Positions 22,393 to 34,573 of a stretch of DNA of 64,000 nucleotides are shown here, one piece after another. The stretch's first letter is position 1; every line of letters starts with the position of its first letter. Source of the stretch: Tieghemostelium lacteum (taxonomy: Eukaryota; Evosea; Eumycetozoa; Dictyosteliales; Raperosteliaceae); assembly GCA_001606155.1 (NCBI GenBank), contig LODT01000004.1:1401624-1465623 (forward strand), given 5' to 3'. A program made the position numbers and the translations under genes. A model generated the notes under the pieces. The model did not search any database and was not told the origin of the DNA. It saw only the letters and a program-made list of their open reading frames with translations.

Positions 22393-24042
22393 ATGAATAT
22401 AAATAATACAAAATTAGAAATTTTAAGTAAAGCTAAAGCTAATGAGGTTGATAATCCTCTTAGTAAACCAACATTGGGAGCAACTTTATTTACAGTAGTA
22501 CAAATAATATCTTTCCTAGGGTGGTTTTATTGGGCCTATAGTAAATATATTCAATGGTACCAATATCACTATGATCCTACTAGAATTGATATAGAGTCGG
22601 TTGGTGACAATATAAAATCAATTCCAAAATTACCAGAGACTTCTATTGTAAAAATTGGAATACCATTGTTTTTAATATCTATTGCTATAGAGTGGTTGAT
22701 ATGTTTGATTATTGGAGAAAAAGAAAATTATAGAGCTGCTGATACTATTGCTTCTTTGAGTAATGGTATTGTACAACAAATGATTGAAATGTGGACAACT
22801 ATTCTAGGCGAATGGTTTGGTTTGGCAATGATAACTGCTATTCCATATAGATGGATATACGAAAACTATGGTTTAACAAGATCACTGGAAGGTAATTGGC
22901 AAGGTTTTGTATTTATGTTTTTTGCAAGAGATTTTGGATATTATTGGTTCCACAGAGCTGCACATAGATGTGCATTCATGTGGGCTGTTCATGGTGTACA
23001 TCATCTACCAAATGCATTTAGTTATCATGTTAATCTATGTCAAGGTGGTATACAAAGACTAACTAGTGCACTATTCTATGCACCTTTAGCTTTATTTTGT
23101 CCACCTGAATTGTATACTATAATATTCCCAATGGAGAAAATTTATGGTTTCTTTACACATACTTCATTAGTTGCTAAAGCATCTGTACCAATTTTTGGAT
23201 ATTTCTTTGTAACTCCTAGTTCACATAGAGTTCATCATGCTGGTGCACCTTCAAAGTATATTGATAAAAACTATGGTGAAATGCTTTCTATATGGGATAG
23301 AATGTTTGGTACTCATCAGGAAGAAGATGATCCTATTGTATTTGGACATGTACATCCATTTGATAGTTGGAACCCACTAAATGCACAATTATCAGTTTGG
23401 TCTAAAATTATTGAAAAAACCAAAACTTGTAAAAAATGGTCAGATAAGATACTATGTTTTCTAATGCCTCCAGGTTGGAATCCAATTGATAACAGTGAAT
23501 ATCCACTTGAAGATACACATCCATATTCAGCAGATAAATATGATTCACAATTACCAACATTTTTAACTGGATATATAGTCCTATGGTTCCTTCCAACCTT
23601 AACATTAGCAGTCTATACAATGTTAAATTACCAAATATTTTCAACCATTTTCCTATTGGTTTTATTTAGTTTTGTAATGTTTTCATTAATTTCATTTGGC
23701 ACTTGTACTGATAGATCACCAAATTCTGTAATTTATGAAATTCTTAGACTTTTAGTAATACCAGTTATAATCTATAACCTTCCATTTACAATCACCTACT
23801 CTATTCGTAATGAAATATCAATGTCATTTATTCTAATTGTATCTTATTTGATATCAACTGTATCTATATTAATTATATTATCACATTCCTATTTATTCAT
23901 TTCGGAAAGTAAACCTCAAAGATATAAAAGAGTTTGGATAAAAGAAGCTGGTAGACAATTCACTTTAAATCTACAAAAAGAATTAAATCAAAAGAATTTT
24001 GTATCTTCAAAATCAACAATTAATAAAAATAAAATTCAATAA
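22393..24042 (+). CDS. fatty acid hydroxylase superfamily, alkylglycerol monooxygenase-like
   Basis: Integral membrane di-iron enzyme, 549 aa, single exon. The eight-histidine pattern is present: HRAAH (about residue 186), HGVHH (about 200), and SSHRVHH (about 277). The surrounding sequence is typical of alkylglycerol monooxygenase (TMEM195): RDFGYYWFHRAAHR, IFGYFFVTPSSHRVHHAG, then DKNYGEMLSIWDRMFGTH and MPPGWNP. AGMO cleaves ether lipids using tetrahydrobiopterin. Membrane segments flank the core, and a further block of about four hydrophobic segments fills residues 390-510. The stop codon is one base away from the stop of the convergent FNIP gene. Confidence 0.88.
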   Translation: MNINNTKLEILSKAKANEVDNPLSKPTLGATLFTVVQIISFLGWFYWAYSKYIQWYQYHYDPTRIDIESVGDNIKSIPKLPETSIVKIGIPLFLISIAIEWLICLIIGEKENYRAADTIASLSNGIVQQMIEMWTTILGEWFGLAMITAIPYRWIYENYGLTRSLEGNWQGFVFMFFARDFGYYWFHRAAHRCAFMWAVHGVHHLPNAFSYHVNLCQGGIQRLTSALFYAPLALFCPPELYTIIFPMEKIYGFFTHTSLVAKASVPIFGYFFVTPSSHRVHHAGAPSKYIDKNYGEMLSIWDRMFGTHQEEDDPIVFGHVHPFDSWNPLNAQLSVWSKIIEKTKTCKKWSDKILCFLMPPGWNPIDNSEYPLEDTHPYSADKYDSQLPTFLTGYIVLWFLPTLTLAVYTMLNYQIFSTIFLLVLFSFVMFSLISFGTCTDRSPNSVIYEILRLLVIPVIIYNLPFTITYSIRNEISMSFILIVSYLISTVSILIILSHSYLFISESKPQRYKRVWIKEAGRQFTLNLQKELNQKNFVSSKSTINKNKIQ

Positions 24043-24043
24043 T

Positions 24044-25093
24044 TTAGAATCTTTCAATGTATTTAACAGTATTTGCTATTATTTGATTATAGTTTTTCGA
24101 TATTTTAAGTGATATTACAGAGTTTGGTAATGATTGTAATGGATATTCAAAATTTTCATTTAAAATAATTAAACTTTCTAAAGATGTGCAATCTTTTAGA
24201 AATTCAATTGATTGATTAAATGAACTACCAAATTCTAAATGTTTTAGTGATGTTGGTAGCCAATTTAACAGTCTATTAAAGGAATAACCAAATTTTAATT
24301 TTAATAATTTTGATGGTAATGATGAAACAAATAAATCATCATTTTGATTGAAACAATGTCCAAATTCTAAATGTACTATAGACTGTGGTAATGAATTTTG
24401 AATAATTTTTTGATTATAACTGTATCCATAAATTAGGGTCTTTAAAGAAGATGGTAATTTATCATCAACAGTAAATGATCTATTAAATACATGCCCCATA
24501 ATTAATCTTTCTAAAGAGTTAGGTAAAACACCAGCAATAGATCTAACAAAATTATGACCAAATTCCAAAGATTTTAAAGTATTTGGAAATGAATTCAATT
24601 GTAATTCTTTATCCCAACCTTTACCAAATTTCAATTTTTCTAAAAAGGGAGGTAATGTATCAGGTTTAAGACTAAAATAATATTTATCACCAAATTCCAA
24701 AGATTTTATACTGGTAGGTATATATAAAGCCTCTGATCTAAAAGCATTTCCAAAAACCAATTTTCTAACAGTATTCATGTTGCTCATTGGAAACCAATCA
24801 GGAAGTAATTTCATATCACCACCAATACGAATTTTCTCAAATTCAATTCTATTATTATATTTTTCTTTAAATATTGTTAATGCCATCTTATTTTGAATAT
24901 TAACATATTGAAATTGTCTAGGTAGATTTTTAATTTCATTTTCATTAAAACCTTGGAATCTAATTGGAAAATCTCTATACCTTATTTTATCTCGATTTGA
25001 ATAAAAACTCTTACATGTTCTTAAAAATGATATTATATCTCTATTAGATTTTAAATTTAAACAAATTTCTAATACTAGAAAATAATTATACAT
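24044..25093 (-). CDS. FNIP (FNLP) repeat-containing protein
   Basis: 349 aa, single exon. The N-terminus (residues 1-45) resembles the degenerate F-box-like start common in dictyostelid FNIP proteins (DIISFLRTCKSFYSNRDKIRY). It is followed by about ten repeats of roughly 22 residues with the pattern LxxLxFGxxFNQ, leucine-rich-repeat-like (for example LPSKLLKLKFGYSFNRLL and LKHLEFGSSFNQSIE). This family is greatly expanded in Dictyostelia and its function is mostly unknown. Only one base separates its stop from that of the AGMO-like gene. Confidence 0.9.
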   Translation of the reverse strand: MYNYFLVLEICLNLKSNRDIISFLRTCKSFYSNRDKIRYRDFPIRFQGFNENEIKNLPRQFQYVNIQNKMALTIFKEKYNNRIEFEKIRIGGDMKLLPDWFPMSNMNTVRKLVFGNAFRSEALYIPTSIKSLEFGDKYYFSLKPDTLPPFLEKLKFGKGWDKELQLNSFPNTLKSLEFGHNFVRSIAGVLPNSLERLIMGHVFNRSFTVDDKLPSSLKTLIYGYSYNQKIIQNSLPQSIVHLEFGHCFNQNDDLFVSSLPSKLLKLKFGYSFNRLLNWLPTSLKHLEFGSSFNQSIEFLKDCTSLESLIILNENFEYPLQSLPNSVISLKISKNYNQIIANTVKYIERF

Positions 25094-25251
25094 ATGTTAT
25101 TTTGAAGAAAAAAAAAAAAAAAAAAGGAAAACAATATTATCATGAGTTGTGGAATTATTAAATTTTTTATTTATGTATGTAGAAATATAGTATGTCAAAT
25201 GAAATATTATTATTATACCTCTGAAGAGTTTGTTATTTTTTTTGTGATTTT

Positions 25252-26568
25252 TTACATATATAAACCTTCTGGAGCACCTTGAGTCTTTCTATATAATACC
25301 TTTTCTTTTGCCTTTTTGAAATCAGTATGAGTAACTCTCATTCTTCTTTCTCTCAGGGCTAATAGACCAGATTCAGTGCAAATAGCTTTAATATCAGCAC
25401 CTGAAAGATCATCTTTTGACATTACAAATTCCTCCAGATTTACATCTTCAGAGAGATTCATTTTACTGGTGTGAATCTCAAAGATTCTTCTCTTGGTTTT
25501 GATATCTGGAAGAGGGAATTCAATTTTTCTATCAATACGACCAGGTCTAATAAGAGCAGGATCTAGTGTTTCAATTCTATTAGTTGCCATAATTACTTTT
25601 ACATCAGCACGTGCATCAAAACCATCCAATTGATTGAGTAACTCTAACATGGTTCTTTGAATTTCTCTCTCACCACCACTTTGTGAATCATATCTCTTGG
25701 TACCTACAGCATCAATTTCATCAATGAATACAATAGATGGTGAACATTCTTCAGCAACTCTAAATAATTCTCTTACAAGTTTTGGACCATCACCAAGGTA
25801 TTTTTGAATGAGTTCTGAACCTACAACACGAAGAAAAGTAGCTGAAGTTTGATTTGCAACTGCTTTGGCAAGTAGTGTCTTTCCAGTACCTGGTTCACCA
25901 TAGAGAATGACACCCTTTGGTGGTTTAATACCAATTTCCTCGTAGAGTTCTGGATGTGTAAGTGGTAATTCAATAGCTTCTTTCATCTCTTGAACTTGAG
26001 TTTCTAAACCACCAATATCAGAATAGGTTTCAGTTGGTGCCTTTTCAACTTTCATAACACTAACCATTGGATCAACTTCACCATCAATGACACCAACAAT
26101 ACTCAGAGTCTTATTATGCAACAAGACAGTTGCGCCCAAAAATAATTTTGATTTATCGACAAATGACATGATACGTACGTAATGTTCTGGTCCAACAGTT
26201 GAACTTACAATAGCATGGTTATCATCTATAATCTCTTCTAAAGAACCAACAGTCAATGGATCACCTCTAATCTCTTCAATGACTTTCTCATCACTAACCT
26301 CTTTGCTGTTCTCATCTGTCTTTGGTTGATTTAGATCATAATTCTGTAAAAATTCTTGTTCCATTAAGAGATAATCCTTCAGTCTCTCTAATTTTAATAA
26401 TTTTAATTTACATTTGGTATGTGGTGTAACTGCTGGTAATTTATTTGCTGTCTCGGCTCCTCTCTTCTTTTTCTTTTTTCCAAATTGTGTTGGTGGTGGT
26501 GGTGGTTGATATTTTGGTTGTTCTTTCTTTTCACCTTTATCTCCTTGATTTGATTGATTAGCTCCCAT
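25252..26568 (-). CDS. psmC1: 26S proteasome regulatory ATPase Rpt2 (PSMC1)
   Basis: AAA+ subunit of the 19S base that unfolds substrates and gates the 20S core. 438 aa. The start was set at MGANQSN (26568), not at the upstream in-frame Met at 26634, because Rpt2 carries a conserved N-terminal Gly for myristoylation. A basic N-terminal stretch and coiled coil lead to the OB domain. The AAA domain follows with Walker A GEPGTGKT (about residue 224), Walker [10 protein letters not shown] and [11 protein letters not shown]. The C-terminus ends LYM, a hydrophobic-Tyr-X tail that docks into the 20S pocket. Length is within two residues of the human protein. Confidence 0.97.
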   Translation of the reverse strand: MGANQSNQGDKGEKKEQPKYQPPPPPTQFGKKKKKRGAETANKLPAVTPHTKCKLKLLKLERLKDYLLMEQEFLQNYDLNQPKTDENSKEVSDEKVIEEIRGDPLTVGSLEEIIDDNHAIVSSTVGPEHYVRIMSFVDKSKLFLGATVLLHNKTLSIVGVIDGEVDPMVSVMKVEKAPTETYSDIGGLETQVQEMKEAIELPLTHPELYEEIGIKPPKGVILYGEPGTGKTLLAKAVANQTSATFLRVVGSELIQKYLGDGPKLVRELFRVAEECSPSIVFIDEIDAVGTKRYDSQSGGEREIQRTMLELLNQLDGFDARADVKVIMATNRIETLDPALIRPGRIDRKIEFPLPDIKTKRRIFEIHTSKMNLSEDVNLEEFVMSKDDLSGADIKAICTESGLLALRERRMRVTHTDFKKAKEKVLYRKTQGAPEGLYM

Positions 26569-26800
26569 TTTCAAATCAAAATTTTTTATATTAAATAATG
26601 TAGAAGAAAAAAAAAATTTTTGTGATGACTTCAAAAAAAAAAAAATAAAAAAAACAAAAAATTGAACTTGAAATTTTTAATTAAAAATTTTTTTTTTGTT
26701 TTCGTTAATATACACATACCCTTTTTTTTAATATTCCATGATTCCATTGGAATGATATTAAATTAATATAAATATCAAAAAGTTTTTTTTTTATTTTCTT

Positions 26801-29107
26801 ATGATCAAATTATTTACAGGATTAATTAAAAATAATAATAGTAATAGTTATAATAGATTTTTTTCAACTATTAATAATAATAATAATAATAATAAAGAAA
26901 TATTAGAACAATTATTTAAGAATTTTAAAGAAATGTCAAAAGATATGGAAAAGAATACTACTAGTAGTGTTGAAAAATATACCAATAGATTAATAAATGA
27001 AAAATCACCATATTTATTACAACATGCACATCAACCAGTGGAATGGTTTGCATGGGGTGAAGATGCATTTAAGAAAGCTAGAGAACAGAATAAATTGATA
27101 TTTCTATCTATTGGATATAGCACATGTCATTGGTGTCATGTAATGGCACATGAATCATTTGATTCACCAGAGATTGCAAAAGTTATGAATGATCTATTTG
27201 TTAATATAAAAGTGGATAGAGAAGAACGTCCAGATATTGACAAGATCTATATGACCTATGTAACAGAGATTACTGGAAGTGGTGGTTGGCCACTATCTGT
27301 TTGGTTAACTCCACAATTGGAACCAATCACTGGTGGTACTTATTATGCTCCAACTGCAAAATATGGTAGACCTGGATTTCCAGTGATTTGTGAGAAGATT
27401 AATGAAGCCTGGAAAACTGATAAAAATATGGTTTTGGATAGAGCAAATTCTTTTAGTGAATTTCTGAAAGAGGAGAAACCAAAAGGTAATCATGAGAATG
27501 CTCTATCTCAAGCCAGCATTGATAAATGTCTTCAAAAGATTATAGCACAATTTGATGAAGAACAAGGTGGATTTTCAGGAGCACCCAAATTTCCAAGAAC
27601 AAGTATCTATAACTTTTTACATTATGTATCGGCTAATCATAATGTAGATACTTTGAAAAAGTTACATTTCACTTTGGAAAAGATGGCAAATGGAGGAATT
27701 TATGATCATCTTGGTGGTGGCTTTCATAGATATTCTGTAACTGCTGATTGGAAAGTACCACATTTTGAAAAGATGCTCTATGATCAAGGTCAAATTGCCA
27801 ATGTCTATTTAGATGCTTTTCAACAGAGTGGCAATAAACTCTTTGAATCTGTTGCTAGAGGTATTTTAGAATATGTTCAAAGGGATCTTACTCATAAGGA
27901 TCTAGGTGGTTTCTATTCTGCTGAAGATGCTGACAGTTTAAACACAGAAACCAATGAGAAATCTGAAGGTGCATTCTATATTTGGGGATATGATGAACTT
28001 GTAAATTTACTCTCCAACGATGAATTGGAGTTATTCATATTTATCTATGGTCAAACTAGAACTGGTAATGTAGATCCATCTGATGATCCACATAATGAAT
28101 TCACAGGAAAGAATATTGTTATGCGTTTTGAATCTCTTCAAGATGCTGAAAAGAAATTTAAAAAACCTCAAAAAGAGTTGGAAGCAACTCTTAAAAGTGC
28201 AGAGAGAAAACTCTTTGAACATAGATCTAAAAATAGAGCTAGACCACATTTAGATGATAAGATTATAACAGCATGGAATGGATTAATGATTAGTGCCTTT
28301 GCTAAAGCCTATGTTGTATTTGGTATGAAAGATCAAAGTTATCTTGATAGTGCTGAAAGAGCACTTGCATTCATTAAAAAGAATCTATATGATCCAATTA
28401 CCAAGACACTAATTAGAAACTATAGAGAAGGACCATCTAATATCCACGCATTTGCTGATGACTATGCATTCCTAATTCAAGCACTATTAGATTTGTATGA
28501 AAGTACATTTAAATTGGAATATCTTCAATGGGCTATTGAATTACAAAATACATTGGATAGTCTATTTTGGGATGAAACTAATGGTGGTTATTTCAGTACT
28601 GATGGATTAGATCAATCACTAATCAGTAGAATGAAGGAGGATCATGATGGCGCTGAACCATCAGCTCAATCAGTTACAGTATGTAATCTAGTTAGACTGT
28701 ACAACATTACAAAATTGAAAAAATATGAAGATAATGCAAAGAAAACATTGGAATCCAATTCACTCTATTTGGAAAAGGTTCCAATTATATTCCCACAAAT
28801 GGTTGTTGGTTTATCCATGTATTTAAATAATTTTAATACCTTCATATTGGTAGGAAATGATTTGAACTCTACCAAAGAACTATTAAATATTATTCATAGT
28901 CGTTATTTACCAAACAAGGCCATTTTAGTACATGCTGAAAATGATCAAAATACAATCGATTACTTTAAGACAGCCACTGAAAATCAAACTGTGCAATTTT
29001 CAAAACAACTCTATAATCAACCAACACTATACTTGTGTAATAGTACTGGTTGTTTACCACCAATTTATAATCCAAATCAAATTAGTGATAAAATTAAAAC
29101 TTTATAA
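26801..29107 (+). CDS. spata20: SPATA20 / YyaL-type thioredoxin-domain protein
   Basis: 768 aa, single exon. After an N-terminal basic, hydroxylated, Asn-rich segment that could be a mitochondrial presequence, the DUF255 thioredoxin-like domain begins with [19 protein letters not shown]. It contains the redox-type CxxC in [14 protein letters not shown] (about residue 111) and [13 protein letters not shown]. The rest is an (alpha/alpha)6 barrel related to N-acylglucosamine epimerases ([10 protein letters not shown], then [26 protein letters not shown] and [12 protein letters not shown]). The biochemical role of this widely conserved family is not settled. Confidence 0.93.
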   Translation: MIKLFTGLIKNNNSNSYNRFFSTINNNNNNNKEILEQLFKNFKEMSKDMEKNTTSSVEKYTNRLINEKSPYLLQHAHQPVEWFAWGEDAFKKAREQNKLIFLSIGYSTCHWCHVMAHESFDSPEIAKVMNDLFVNIKVDREERPDIDKIYMTYVTEITGSGGWPLSVWLTPQLEPITGGTYYAPTAKYGRPGFPVICEKINEAWKTDKNMVLDRANSFSEFLKEEKPKGNHENALSQASIDKCLQKIIAQFDEEQGGFSGAPKFPRTSIYNFLHYVSANHNVDTLKKLHFTLEKMANGGIYDHLGGGFHRYSVTADWKVPHFEKMLYDQGQIANVYLDAFQQSGNKLFESVARGILEYVQRDLTHKDLGGFYSAEDADSLNTETNEKSEGAFYIWGYDELVNLLSNDELELFIFIYGQTRTGNVDPSDDPHNEFTGKNIVMRFESLQDAEKKFKKPQKELEATLKSAERKLFEHRSKNRARPHLDDKIITAWNGLMISAFAKAYVVFGMKDQSYLDSAERALAFIKKNLYDPITKTLIRNYREGPSNIHAFADDYAFLIQALLDLYESTFKLEYLQWAIELQNTLDSLFWDETNGGYFSTDGLDQSLISRMKEDHDGAEPSAQSVTVCNLVRLYNITKLKKYEDNAKKTLESNSLYLEKVPIIFPQMVVGLSMYLNNFNTFILVGNDLNSTKELLNIIHSRYLPNKAILVHAENDQNTIDYFKTATENQTVQFSKQLYNQPTLYLCNSTGCLPPIYNPNQISDKIKTL

Positions 29108-29303
29108 AAAGTTTAATTACCAATAATCTAATATTTTATAAAGTATAAACTACTTGTTGAACAAACTTTTTTAAAATATATTCTTTTGTACAATTGTAAG
29201 TATTTTCTTATTACAAATTTATTGTTGCCTTTTGTGTTGTTTGATATTATTATTACTATTATTATTATCTCTATATATTATTTTAAATTGAAATCATTCA
29301 ATG

Positions 29304-30514
29304 TCATTCTTGACCATCATTTATACTTTGATAATAATCCAAAAGATAACCAAGACCTTGCATATAGAGTTTAAATGGTTCAATTAGGTAATTTGGTTTC
29401 TCGGCAGTTACCAATATACCACAATCAGGTACTTGAACAATAGTTGAATTTCTTGGATTAAAATGTGAAAATAAATCCATAATATCTTCTTTATAAGATG
29501 TATCTTTTCCTACAATCAATAATATCTTAAATGATAATTCTTTAATTTTTTCAGATTTAACATCTTCTCTCCTATAATTAATTTTAATAAATAAAATGTT
29601 AATTAATAGAATTTTAAATAATAATAATTATACCAACTTTACAAAAGCATGAACATAATGATGAAGATTCTCTTGATTGATCATTAACATTTCTTTTTTG
29701 ATTGAATCCAAAAGTTGAGGATTTGTTTCCTCTAAATTATCGGCATAGTAGTGGTTTAATAAATAATTTCTTACACCGGTACTATTCTTTAGAGATGGTA
29801 AAGTTGATAGTTCAATCCAAGATTTTACCCAGTCTAACCAACTGAATGATTTGATAACTGATCCAATGAGAACAAGTCCAACAATGTTCTTTTGATGTGT
29901 AATAGCATAACTTGTCAATACACATCCACCTGCGCCAGCACCAATACCAATTATACCATTCTTAATCTTAAAGTATTCCAATACAAATTGAACATCTTCT
30001 GACATTTCTTGAATACTTGGGTAATCTGATGTTGCAATAGTTGCTGCATTTAATTCGTGTCCTGGGGCTTCAATTTGAATAATATTCAAATATGGAAGAA
30101 TAGTTTTCATCTTTGGATGATCAAAAAATGGTCCAAAGCATGTTGTATCTATAGATGTTTTATATTTACATTAAAAAAATTTTTATTAATAAAAATGTCA
30201 AAAGTGTACAAAAAAAAAAAAAAGAAATCTGTCTAAAATTATATTGGTTACATACGATTTAATCCCAAATCATGATAAGTTACAATTGGTGGAATAGATG
30301 GGTCATAATTTGCACCAACTCTTTGGTAACAAATAATATCTCTTTCTCCTCTTGGAATATTGTATTTGGTTTCACCAGTGTTGTTATTCTCACTGTGAAC
30401 AACAACATTGATATTTTCTCGTGAACAATTAATATCACCACTTGCACCCATCGAAGAAGTACTGTTTCTGATACTATTACTATTGGGTGGTGTATCAACT
30501 ATTTCTTGTAACAT
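29304..30514 (-). CDS. NDRG (N-myc downstream-regulated) family protein
   Basis: Alpha/beta-hydrolase-fold protein without an obvious catalytic triad, 345 aa. Exons: 30514-30256, 30148-29638 and 29571-29304. The first join gives HDLGLNHTTCFGPFF, matching the HDVGLN..CF signature. The NDRG nucleophile-elbow region reads GIIGIGAGAGGCVLTSYA, lacking the Ser of active hydrolases. The second donor (GTTGGT) was chosen because only it keeps the frame to the REDVKSEKIK exon; the alternative GTAAAG does not fit the phase. The first 30 residues are a Ser/Asn-rich leader. Family roles are in stress and differentiation; the function here is unknown. Confidence 0.85.
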
Positions 30515-30802
30515 TTTATTGGGTTGTTATTTATCACTAGAGCTGAAGAGATCTCGGTTTAATTTAAAATTAAAAAAAAAAAAAATAAATTCTTTCCCTT
30601 CACACTTTTATTCTTAAAAGGGTCTACTTCAGACTTTCACGAAATTTAGTTTGACACCAAAAATCTTTTATAGATCTATAATATTAATTTTTCATTGAAT
30701 TAATTATTTAAATAATGATGTGAAATGATGTTTCATAAATTAATTTTATTTTTTTTATTTTTTTTGTAATATTTTTGTTTTTTGAAAATCTAAAATCTAA
30801 AT

Positions 30803-32210
30803 ATGAGTTTGTTTGGAGGCACTGCATCTTCATCTATGTTTGGACAGACACAACCTACAACATCATTGTTTGGCTCAACTCAACCAAGTGGTAGCACTTC
30901 TACATCACTATTTGGTAATCCAGCTAGTGCACCATCAACCACAACACCCAATTTATTTGGTGGTACTACAACACCTTCTACAGCTACATCAACTCTATTT
31001 GGCTCTACTACACCAACTACTACAGCACCATTTGGAACTACACAAGCAGGTAATACATCTACATCACTATTTGGTAATCCAGCTAGTGCACCATCAACTG
31101 CAACACCATCTCTATTTGGAACTTCAACACAACCTACCAGTACAGCAGGATCATCATTATTTGGACCTTCAACAACACCTACATCATTATTTGGAGGTAC
31201 AGTGCAACCTACTAGTACATCAGGATCATTTTTTGGACCTACAACAACACCTAGTGGTACATCATCACTATTTAATACACCAACAACTTCACTATTCAAT
31301 CAACCACAACAACAACAATTACAGCAACAACAGCAACAGCAACAGCAACAGCAACAACCACTACAGCAACAACAAAGAAATCCATTAGAAGCAAAATTAT
31401 ACGAATATATACAATCAATTGATCCAAATAATCCAAATTCCAAATTTTTATATTGGTTTTATAATTATAGTAATAATTTAAATATAAATAGTGTACCAAA
31501 ACCTCAAAATGTTACACAAGAACAATGGAATTTAGCTATTCAAAATAATCAATATCCTACAATGTATGTTTAAAAATACAAATTTTTTCATTATATATAT
31601 ATGTATATATTATAAGAATATTAATATATATTAATTTAGGTATCTACCAGTAGCAATAAAATCATTTAAAGAACTTTTAGATAGAAAAGAAAAACAAAGA
31701 GAAATATTAGAACAATTGAAAAACAATGTTAAGGAGGCATTGATATCAATGAGAGATATGCAAAACTATCTGAACTATAATATTAGAGTGAATTTAGAAA
31801 CAATGAAAAAGAGACAAACTGAACTGATGCATAGATACACCGAGGTTTGGTGTAATTTGGAATTGTATAGATCAAAAGGAAAAATGTTTACATCTGGTGA
31901 AGATCAACTGGGAAAAAGAATTAAATTACTAAATGAGGAATTCAATCAAAGTAATTCAATACGTTCAAAGATTGATGAGATTGCAAATCAAATGAAAATA
32001 TCAACTCAGAGAGAACAAGAAAATATTCAATTTGATAAAGCTTCCCTAGAGTCTCTCTATTTGTTATTTAAACAAATGAATAAGTCAATTGATACTATGG
32101 CTTGTGATTTGGAACTGGCAAACAAAGATATTGAGGTTCTAAAAGATGAATTAACAACTATACAAAATAAGAAGCTTCAATATCAATCACAATCTCAATA
32201 TCGTCAATAA
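30803..32210 (+). CDS. nup54: nucleoporin Nup54
   Basis: FG nucleoporin of the central channel (Nup62-Nup58-Nup54 complex). Two exons (30803-31563, 31640-32210), 443 aa. The N-terminal ~170 residues are Thr/Ser-rich with SLFG, MFG and PFG repeats. A Gln run comes next. The alpha/beta plus coiled-coil domain starts near residue 195 (SIDPNNPNSKFLYWFYNY). The splice restores QYPTMYLPVAIKSFKELLDR, and three helical segments follow up to the C-terminus. The FG region contains near-repeats of about 130 nt (for example LFGNPASAPST twice), so local duplication has shaped it. Confidence 0.92.
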
Positions 32211-32490
32211 TATTTTCTAGAAATTATTTATAATAATAATAAATATTTTATCACTAGGTTTTATCAAATATTTCAATTTCATAGAAGCAATAAAATATAA
32301 TATTATATTTTACTTATTTTGGATATATTATAGGGCAATGCTTCACCAGGAAATCCCCTATTTTTATTTTTAAACTCACAGTTTAAAAAAAACGAAAGTG
32401 TTTATTTTCCAACAACTGGGATTCAATTACAATCAAAAAAATTTAATATTAAAATCTGAAAGCATCATTCTGTTTTTTTTTTTAATTTTA

Positions 32491-33529
32491 ATGTACACAG
32501 AAAATATGAATCCAATAATTGAACAATTTAACTATCTAGTTACTAGATATGAATACTATATGACCAGAAGAGGTATGAAATTGAAATAAGCTTTAAAAAA
32601 TGTTGAATATATTTTAATGAGAATTATGATGATAATGTTGAAACAGATGAAAGAACACAATATTGGCCACTTTTAAATAGACCACATGAAATGTTATCAT
32701 TAGTATTTGGATATCTAATAATGGTATACATTGGCAAGAGAATAATGAAAAACAAAAAGGGGTTAGAATTACAGTATCCTTTGATTTTTCACAATTTAAT
32801 ACTACTACTCATCAGTCTTTATATGACTATTGATATAGCCTATCAAGCAATTACCAATGATTATTCACTATTTTGTAATCCAGTAGATTATGGTCAAAAA
32901 GGTTTAGGTATGGCAAGAGTATTATATGTTTTCTTTTTCTCTAAAGCAATTGAATTTGGTGATACTGCCTTTATGATTCTAAGAGGCAAATTAAATCAAG
33001 TTACTGTATGTATATATATTTCAATAATATCAGTAATTAATCATAATATTAATATTGTAATAGTTTTTACATGTTTATCATCATAGTACAATGTTATTCT
33101 TATGGTGGATGTATGTATATTAAATCATCATTATCATTATCATCATTATTATTATTTAAACTACAGAATTGATCAATACTAATATCTAAACACTATAGTG
33201 GATTAAATTTTGCAGCAGGTGGTGATGCATACTTTTCAGCATTAATTAATTCATTTGTACATGTTATAATGTATGGTTATTATTTATTGGCTGCTTTGAA
33301 ATATGATGTTTGGTGGAAGAAATATTTGACACAATTACAATTGACTCAATTCTTTGTTGTAATGATTGCTGCTGGCTTTACAATTTATTATCAATGTGAT
33401 TTTATTAATTGGATGCAATATGCCCTCATTGCCTATATGATTAGTATGTTGGTGTTGTTTGGAATGTTCTATGCCAAGGCTTATCTTAGTGGTGGTGGTG
33501 CAAGAAAACCAAAATCAAAAACTCAATAA
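32491..33529 (+). CDS. ELO family very-long-chain fatty acid elongase
   Basis: Condensing enzyme of fatty acid elongation in the ER membrane, 272 aa. Four exons: 32491-32572, 32647-33005, 33064-33110 and 33199-33529. Exon 3 is only 47 nt and carries the catalytic histidine box FLHVYHHSTMLFLWW. Other family marks are SKAIEFGDTAFMILRGK before it, and AAGGDAYFSALINSFVHVIMYGYY after it. Seven membrane segments are expected. The C-terminus has a Lys-rich tail (RKPKSKTQ) that may act in ER retention. An internal Met at 32506 is an alternative start. Confidence 0.93.
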
Positions 33530-33724
33530 AAATATATCTAACGTAGACATTAATATTGGAAGTAAGATTAGATCTTCACTTGATGTTATGTAAACTTTTT
33601 TTTTTTTTGTTTTTTTTAATTTTTCAATTTTGGACTCTGAACAAACCTTCCCACAAACACATCAACAATCCAATCAACTATTTTTAAAAATTTTTTAAAT
33701 TTTTCTTTATAATTGGTGTGGTCT

Positions 33725-34573
33725 ATGATGAAAGGAAACAAAGAAAAAGTAGATGATGATGATGATAATGTTGATTTGAAAAAGAATCAAAATTCAGATG
33801 AAGATGGTGGTGGTGAAGAAGTAGAAAACAAAAAAGAGAGAAAACATAAAGGACATGGACATTCACATGGCGGTAGTGGTGCTAATAAAAAAGCAACAAT
33901 GTCAACCAAAAAAAAGATTATCAATTTTATATTACTATTTTTAATTGTACCAGTTATATATTCAGTACCATTTATATTAAAGAAAGCTGGTGAAATTGTC
34001 AGTCAGAATAGATTGGTTTTAATCTATATCTGGTCTGTATTTTTAGTGATACTCTTTGGCATTGTATATCTCAAGAGAAAACTATTGTCTATAAGTAGTT
34101 TTGTTAATCAGAATCTTATATGGCTTATATTTTCATTGGGTGTATTTATAGTGTTGGATATACCAAAAATGATACAACAAGTTGACCTTCGTCAAGAGGT
34201 ACTTTATGTGTGGTGTACTCTCACCATGATTCCAAATTTGATTGTTTTCTTTTTTGATGATACAGATTACAAGACTCAAGAACGTATAGAAGAGGAGAAA
34301 GAGGAAAGAAAAAAGAAAAAGGATATTGAGAGAAAAGCTAAATTGGATGAAAAGAGAAAACAAAAACACGATGAAAAAATGAAAAAGTATTCTCCTCTTC
34401 AGAGAAGACTAATGAATGCTGCTGTCTATTTGGTAATTTTAATACTAGTCTTATTATTGGCTTGGCAAACTTATCGTTGGTATATAAGAACACAAAGAAA
34501 TATCCAAGAGAGAATGAAAACAAAAACTGCAACCTCTGAATATATGCACAGAGAATTTGATATTGAAGATTAA
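33725..34573 (+). CDS. unknown multi-pass membrane protein
   Basis: About 282 aa, single exon, starting at tandem ATGs (33725/33728). The N-terminal 60 residues are highly charged (Asp run, then a KHKGHGHSHGG patch that could bind metal). Four hydrophobic segments lie at about 66-83, 97-113, 126-142 and 157-173. A Lys/Glu-rich helix (176-222) separates these from a fifth segment (about 230-247). The C-terminus is basic then acidic. No family was recognised. Confidence 0.75.
   Translation: MMKGNKEKVDDDDDNVDLKKNQNSDEDGGGEEVENKKERKHKGHGHSHGGSGANKKATMSTKKKIINFILLFLIVPVIYSVPFILKKAGEIVSQNRLVLIYIWSVFLVILFGIVYLKRKLLSISSFVNQNLIWLIFSLGVFIVLDIPKMIQQVDLRQEVLYVWCTLTMIPNLIVFFFDDTDYKTQERIEEEKEERKKKKDIERKAKLDEKRKQKHDEKMKKYSPLQRRLMNAAVYLVILILVLLLAWQTYRWYIRTQRNIQERMKTKTATSEYMHREFDIED

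Noticed and set aside
26569-26634. Upstream Met of Rpt2
   Set aside because: The extra 22 residues come from the T-rich leader; the family starts at the Met-Gly-(A/Q) myristoylation site.
30813-31388. 191-aa His/Leu-rich and 139-aa Val-rich frames over Nup54
   Set aside because: Alternative-frame readings of the FG repeats, without splice or start support.
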